From assembly GCA_017524545.1 (NCBI GenBank), contig JAFXVN010000076.1, positions 1 through 64,000 of the forward strand: a stretch of 64,000 nt of DNA. Reading direction: 5' to 3'. A program made the translations under genes and the position numbers. The notes beneath the pieces were generated by a model. That model did not search any database. It worked only from the letters and a program-made list of their open reading frames with translations, and was not told where the DNA came from. Below, in pieces: positions 61,337 to 64,000 of this stretch. Origin of the DNA: Bacteroidaceae bacterium (GTDB taxonomy: Bacteria > Bacteroidota > Bacteroidia > Bacteroidales > Bacteroidaceae). The first letter of the stretch is position 1. Every line of letters begins with the position of its first letter.

Positions 61337-62317
61337 ATGAAGATATCGATTGCAGGGACAGGAAAGATTGCTGGTGAAGTCTTAAAGATGCTGCATGAGG
61401 ATTTCGCAGGCAAGATAGAGGTGACGGGCATCTATGCACGCGAGCAAAGCGTGGAACATGCGATAGACCTCTGTCAGGCATACGCACCGACAGGCTTCGT
61501 CTATACCGACTATGCACGAATGCTTCAGGAAGCGGAGGCTGACTTCGTCTATATCGCCAACGCCAACCATGTGCACCATGAGTTTGCAATACAGGCGATG
61601 ATGGCCGGCAAGAATGTGATTGTGGAGAAACCCATTGCTGTGGACCGTGTTCAGACGGAAGAACTTATCGACACGGCCATCCAGCGTTGCGTCTATTGCC
61701 TGCCTGCCTTCTCCTTGCTCTACATGCCGCTCTTCCGCCAGCTGCAGGAGGTGCTGCCGAAAATCGGCACCGTGAGAATGATACACTGCAACTTCGCACA
61801 GCGCAGCAGCCGATACGACCGTTATCTGAGAGGAGAGCTGACACCAGTCTTCGACCCCGCGATGGCCGGAGGCACACTTGCCGACCTGAATGTCTATAAC
61901 CTGTGCTTCGCGATTGCACTCTTTGGTCCTCCCCGCACCATTCGCTACGACTGTAACCGAGGCTACAACGGCATCGATACAAGCGGCACCCTACTCTGTC
62001 ACTACCCCACTTCACTTGCCGTCCTCAGCGCATCGAAAGACTCCGACGGTCTCTCCTACGGCTGCATCCAGGGCGAGGAAGGTTACATCGAAGTGCACGG
62101 TTCCGTGAGCATCCTCGACGCTTTTACGCTCCATCTGAACGGCAAGGAGCCTGTCACCTTCAAGAGCGAGGCTGGACGCCACCGCCTTGGCTATGAGTTC
62201 AGCGAATTCCTTGCGCTCATCGAGAATCCGCAGGAATGCCACATCGTCCTCCCATACGTGACACGCATCATGCAGGAAATAGCAATTGCACAAGAAAGAA
62301 TGGAGCAGTTTTCCTAA
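61337..62317 (+). CDS. Gfo/Idh/MocA-family oxidoreductase
   Basis: A 326-residue cytosolic NAD(P) enzyme. ISIAGTGKIAGEVLKML is the dinucleotide-binding loop, NHVHHEFAIQAMMAGKNVIVEKPIAV the hallmark EKP lysine region, and GGTLADLNVYNLCFAIALFG the second-domain motif with the usual D-x-x-x-Y/H pair. The substrate (a sugar, inositol or related polyol) cannot be read from the sequence. It is followed 38 bp later by a sulfatase on the same strand. Confidence 0.88.
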   Translation: MKISIAGTGKIAGEVLKMLHEDFAGKIEVTGIYAREQSVEHAIDLCQAYAPTGFVYTDYARMLQEAEADFVYIANANHVHHEFAIQAMMAGKNVIVEKPIAVDRVQTEELIDTAIQRCVYCLPAFSLLYMPLFRQLQEVLPKIGTVRMIHCNFAQRSSRYDRYLRGELTPVFDPAMAGGTLADLNVYNLCFAIALFGPPRTIRYDCNRGYNGIDTSGTLLCHYPTSLAVLSASKDSDGLSYGCIQGEEGYIEVHGSVSILDAFTLHLNGKEPVTFKSEAGRHRLGYEFSEFLALIENPQECHIVLPYVTRIMQEIAIAQERMEQFS

Positions 62318-62355
62318 GATTATACGAAATAACGGAATAATGAAATGTGAAAGCC

Positions 62356-63915
62356 ATGAATTATAAACACCTGTCTCTTTTACTTGGCGGCTGTGCATTC
62401 ACTTCTGCCCAAGCCCAGCGCTGGAACATCGTCTATATCATGAGCGACGACCACAGCTATCAAGCCATCAGTGCCTACGGTCATCAGCTCAGTAAGCAGG
62501 CTCCGACACCCAACCTCGACCGTCTGGCCGAACGCGGTATGCTCTTCCGACGTGCATACGTCGAGAACTCCCTCAGCACCCCGAGCCGCGCTTGCCTGAT
62601 GACAGGTATGTACAGCCATCAGAGCGGCCAGCGCACCCTCGACTGCCCCATTGACGAGAATGCACCTTTTGTCAGCGAGTATCTGCAACAGGCAGGTTAT
62701 CAGACATGTATGATTGGCAAGTGGCACATGCTCTGCGAGCCGAAGGGCTTCGACAGCTATTATATCCTTCCCGGACAGGGCGACTATTACGACCCGCGTT
62801 TCCGTTCGAAAGAGACGGACGGCAAGTATGTCGTGGAGAAGGGCTACGCCACCAACCTCATCACCGACCATGCCATCCGTTTCCTCAATGAACGGGACAA
62901 GGAGAAACCGTTTGCACTCTTCGTGCACCACAAGGCCCCGCACCGCAACTGGATGCCGCCTCTCGACATGCTCGACCTCTATGAAGACATCGAGTTCCCC
63001 TTGCCAGAAACATTCCACGATGACTATTCCACGAGAGGACGCGCTGCCCACGAGCAGCAGATGAGCATAGAGAAGGACATGGAGATGTGCTACGACCTGA
63101 AGGTCACACAGATTAAGCCCGGCATGGGCTACACGCACGAACGCAACGGCGACGGATTCCGCTATCAGCTCTCTCGCATGTCGCCCGAGCAGCGGGAGAA
63201 ATGGGAGTCCGTCTATAACCCCCGCAACGAGGCAATGCTGGCGCAGAACCTTACGGGCGACGCACTCCTCAGGTGGAAGTACCAACGCTACATTCGCGAC
63301 TACATGCGCGTCATTCACAGCATTGACGAACAGGTTGGACGTTTACTTGATTACTTGGAGGCTAACAACCTGATGGACAACACAATGGTTGTCTATACCA
63401 GCGACCAAGGCTTCTACATGGGCGAGCATGGATGGTTCGACAAACGCTTCATGTACGAAGAGTCGTTCCGCACTCCCCTACTCGTCTGTGCGCCTGGCAT
63501 GAAGGGCGGCGACAAGAGCGACGCATTGGTGCAGAACATCGACTTTGCCCCCACGTTCCTCGACATCGCCGATGCCGAAAAGCCGCAACAGATGATCGGC
63601 ACTTCGCTGCTGCCCATCATGTCGAATAAGGGCAAGTCGCCCAAGGATTGGCGCAAGTATCTGTACTATCACTACTACGACTGCCCCGCCGAGCACAACG
63701 TCATGCGCCACGACGGTGTGAGCGACGGCCGCTACAAGCTTCTGCACTTCTACAGCCCGAAGAATTCCTATTCCTACGATGAGTTCTATGACTTGAAGAA
63801 AGACCCCAACGAGCTAAACAATGTGGTGGACAACCCGAAGTACGCCAAGCATCTCACACGCCTGCAGCAACAGCTCGACACGTTCCGCCGGGAGCAAAAG
63901 GTGGATGAATGGTAA
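62356..63915 (+). CDS. Exported serine-type sulfatase (arylsulfatase/N-sulfoglucosamine sulfohydrolase-like)
   Basis: A 519-residue alkaline-phosphatase-fold hydrolase with a signal peptide (about 1-21). Metal site MSDDHSYQ; modification site S-T-P-S-R at 74-78, where Ser-74 would become formylglycine through an anaerobic maturase (anSME), not seen in this window; VYTSDQGFYMGEHGWFDK is the second metal/substrate motif. It probably desulfates glycosaminoglycan or mucin sugars. ATG at 62356 gives the best signal peptide; a GTG three codons earlier is in frame. Confidence 0.9.
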   Translation: MNYKHLSLLLGGCAFTSAQAQRWNIVYIMSDDHSYQAISAYGHQLSKQAPTPNLDRLAERGMLFRRAYVENSLSTPSRACLMTGMYSHQSGQRTLDCPIDENAPFVSEYLQQAGYQTCMIGKWHMLCEPKGFDSYYILPGQGDYYDPRFRSKETDGKYVVEKGYATNLITDHAIRFLNERDKEKPFALFVHHKAPHRNWMPPLDMLDLYEDIEFPLPETFHDDYSTRGRAAHEQQMSIEKDMEMCYDLKVTQIKPGMGYTHERNGDGFRYQLSRMSPEQREKWESVYNPRNEAMLAQNLTGDALLRWKYQRYIRDYMRVIHSIDEQVGRLLDYLEANNLMDNTMVVYTSDQGFYMGEHGWFDKRFMYEESFRTPLLVCAPGMKGGDKSDALVQNIDFAPTFLDIADAEKPQQMIGTSLLPIMSNKGKSPKDWRKYLYYHYYDCPAEHNVMRHDGVSDGRYKLLHFYSPKNSYSYDEFYDLKKDPNELNNVVDNPKYAKHLTRLQQQLDTFRREQKVDEW

Positions 63916-64000
63916 GGGGGCGCACAAAGAATGACGCAAAATGACTTATATCAATAAATAATGTACGCACGAAGGGTTTGCTGCATAAGTTGGCTGTTGT

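Overview
The window looks like chromosomal DNA from a Bacteroidales bacterium, most likely Prevotellaceae-like. The grounds are: promoters of the form TTTG - 19/20 bp - TAnnTTTG in front of many genes; almost no purine-rich ribosome binding sites; type IX secretion (T9SS) proteins and sorting domains; a serine palmitoyltransferase for sphingolipids; a dipeptidyl peptidase III with the HECLGH motif; and a TonB-dependent receptor behind a TPP riboswitch. It holds 50 intact or edge-truncated protein genes, one decayed gene and one tRNA. I see no rRNA, transposase, prophage or CRISPR array.

Layout. 1-1019: the end of a DUF6371/Toprim-like gene and an HU-family protein with a repeat-rich leader. 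1302-5038: N-acylglucosamine 2-epimerase plus a fused NanM-like kelch/Na+ symporter, a partial sialic-acid module. 5054-16354: htpG, clpC, a secreted PI-PLC-like protein, uvrA and a T9SS type B cargo protein. 16484-18558: a LysM/periplasmic-binding protein and PorT-like protein. 18570-25287: GH20 hexosaminidase, then the tightly packed rplY-pth-pepT-S4-dnaG run. 25779-29533: 4-alpha-glucanotransferase and mltG. 29693-33712: tRNA-Thr(CGT) and the TPP-riboswitch operon (TonB receptor, PnuC/PnuT, HAD phosphatase). 33835-42755: DUF4491, C69 peptidase, TPR proteins, glnS, purA, a Fur-family regulator and an AlkD-like protein. 42863-44819: a small AT-rich accessory patch with a DprA/SLOG protein, a BECR-type nuclease-fold protein and a decayed restriction-modification gene. 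44820-52987: DPP III, an AraC-type regulator, GDPD, two ECF sigma factors (one with anti-sigma, Spy-like and mini-CTD genes), mazG and an FAD oxidoreductase. 53295-58671: a galactose operon (galM, MFS permease, galK, SGLT). 58783-63915: lipid kinase and serine palmitoyltransferase (divergent), a Gfo/Idh/MocA oxidoreductase and a sulfatase.

The most unusual thing here is the repeat landscape. (1) Heptanucleotide tandem arrays of many different 7-bp sequences occupy many gene junctions (at least fifteen). They repeatedly contain the stop codon of one gene and the start codon of the next, and carry or abut promoter elements. Some lie in frame inside conserved genes: 35 extra codons in uvrA with 30-bp inverted arms, a second site in uvrA, one in clpC, and the signal peptide of the C69 peptidase. 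(2) GC-rich hairpin elements (C-rich arm, short A/T loop, G-rich arm) lie between genes and also in frame inside the nanM-symporter, clpC, dnaG, pnuC, malQ and probably uvrA genes, reminiscent of Rickettsia palindromic elements. (3) An 84-bp array of four palindromic 21-mers occurs twice, in the same orientation, while one flanking arm is inverted between the copies, as if the array had flipped. I regard this layered repeat system as the best candidate for something not yet properly described.
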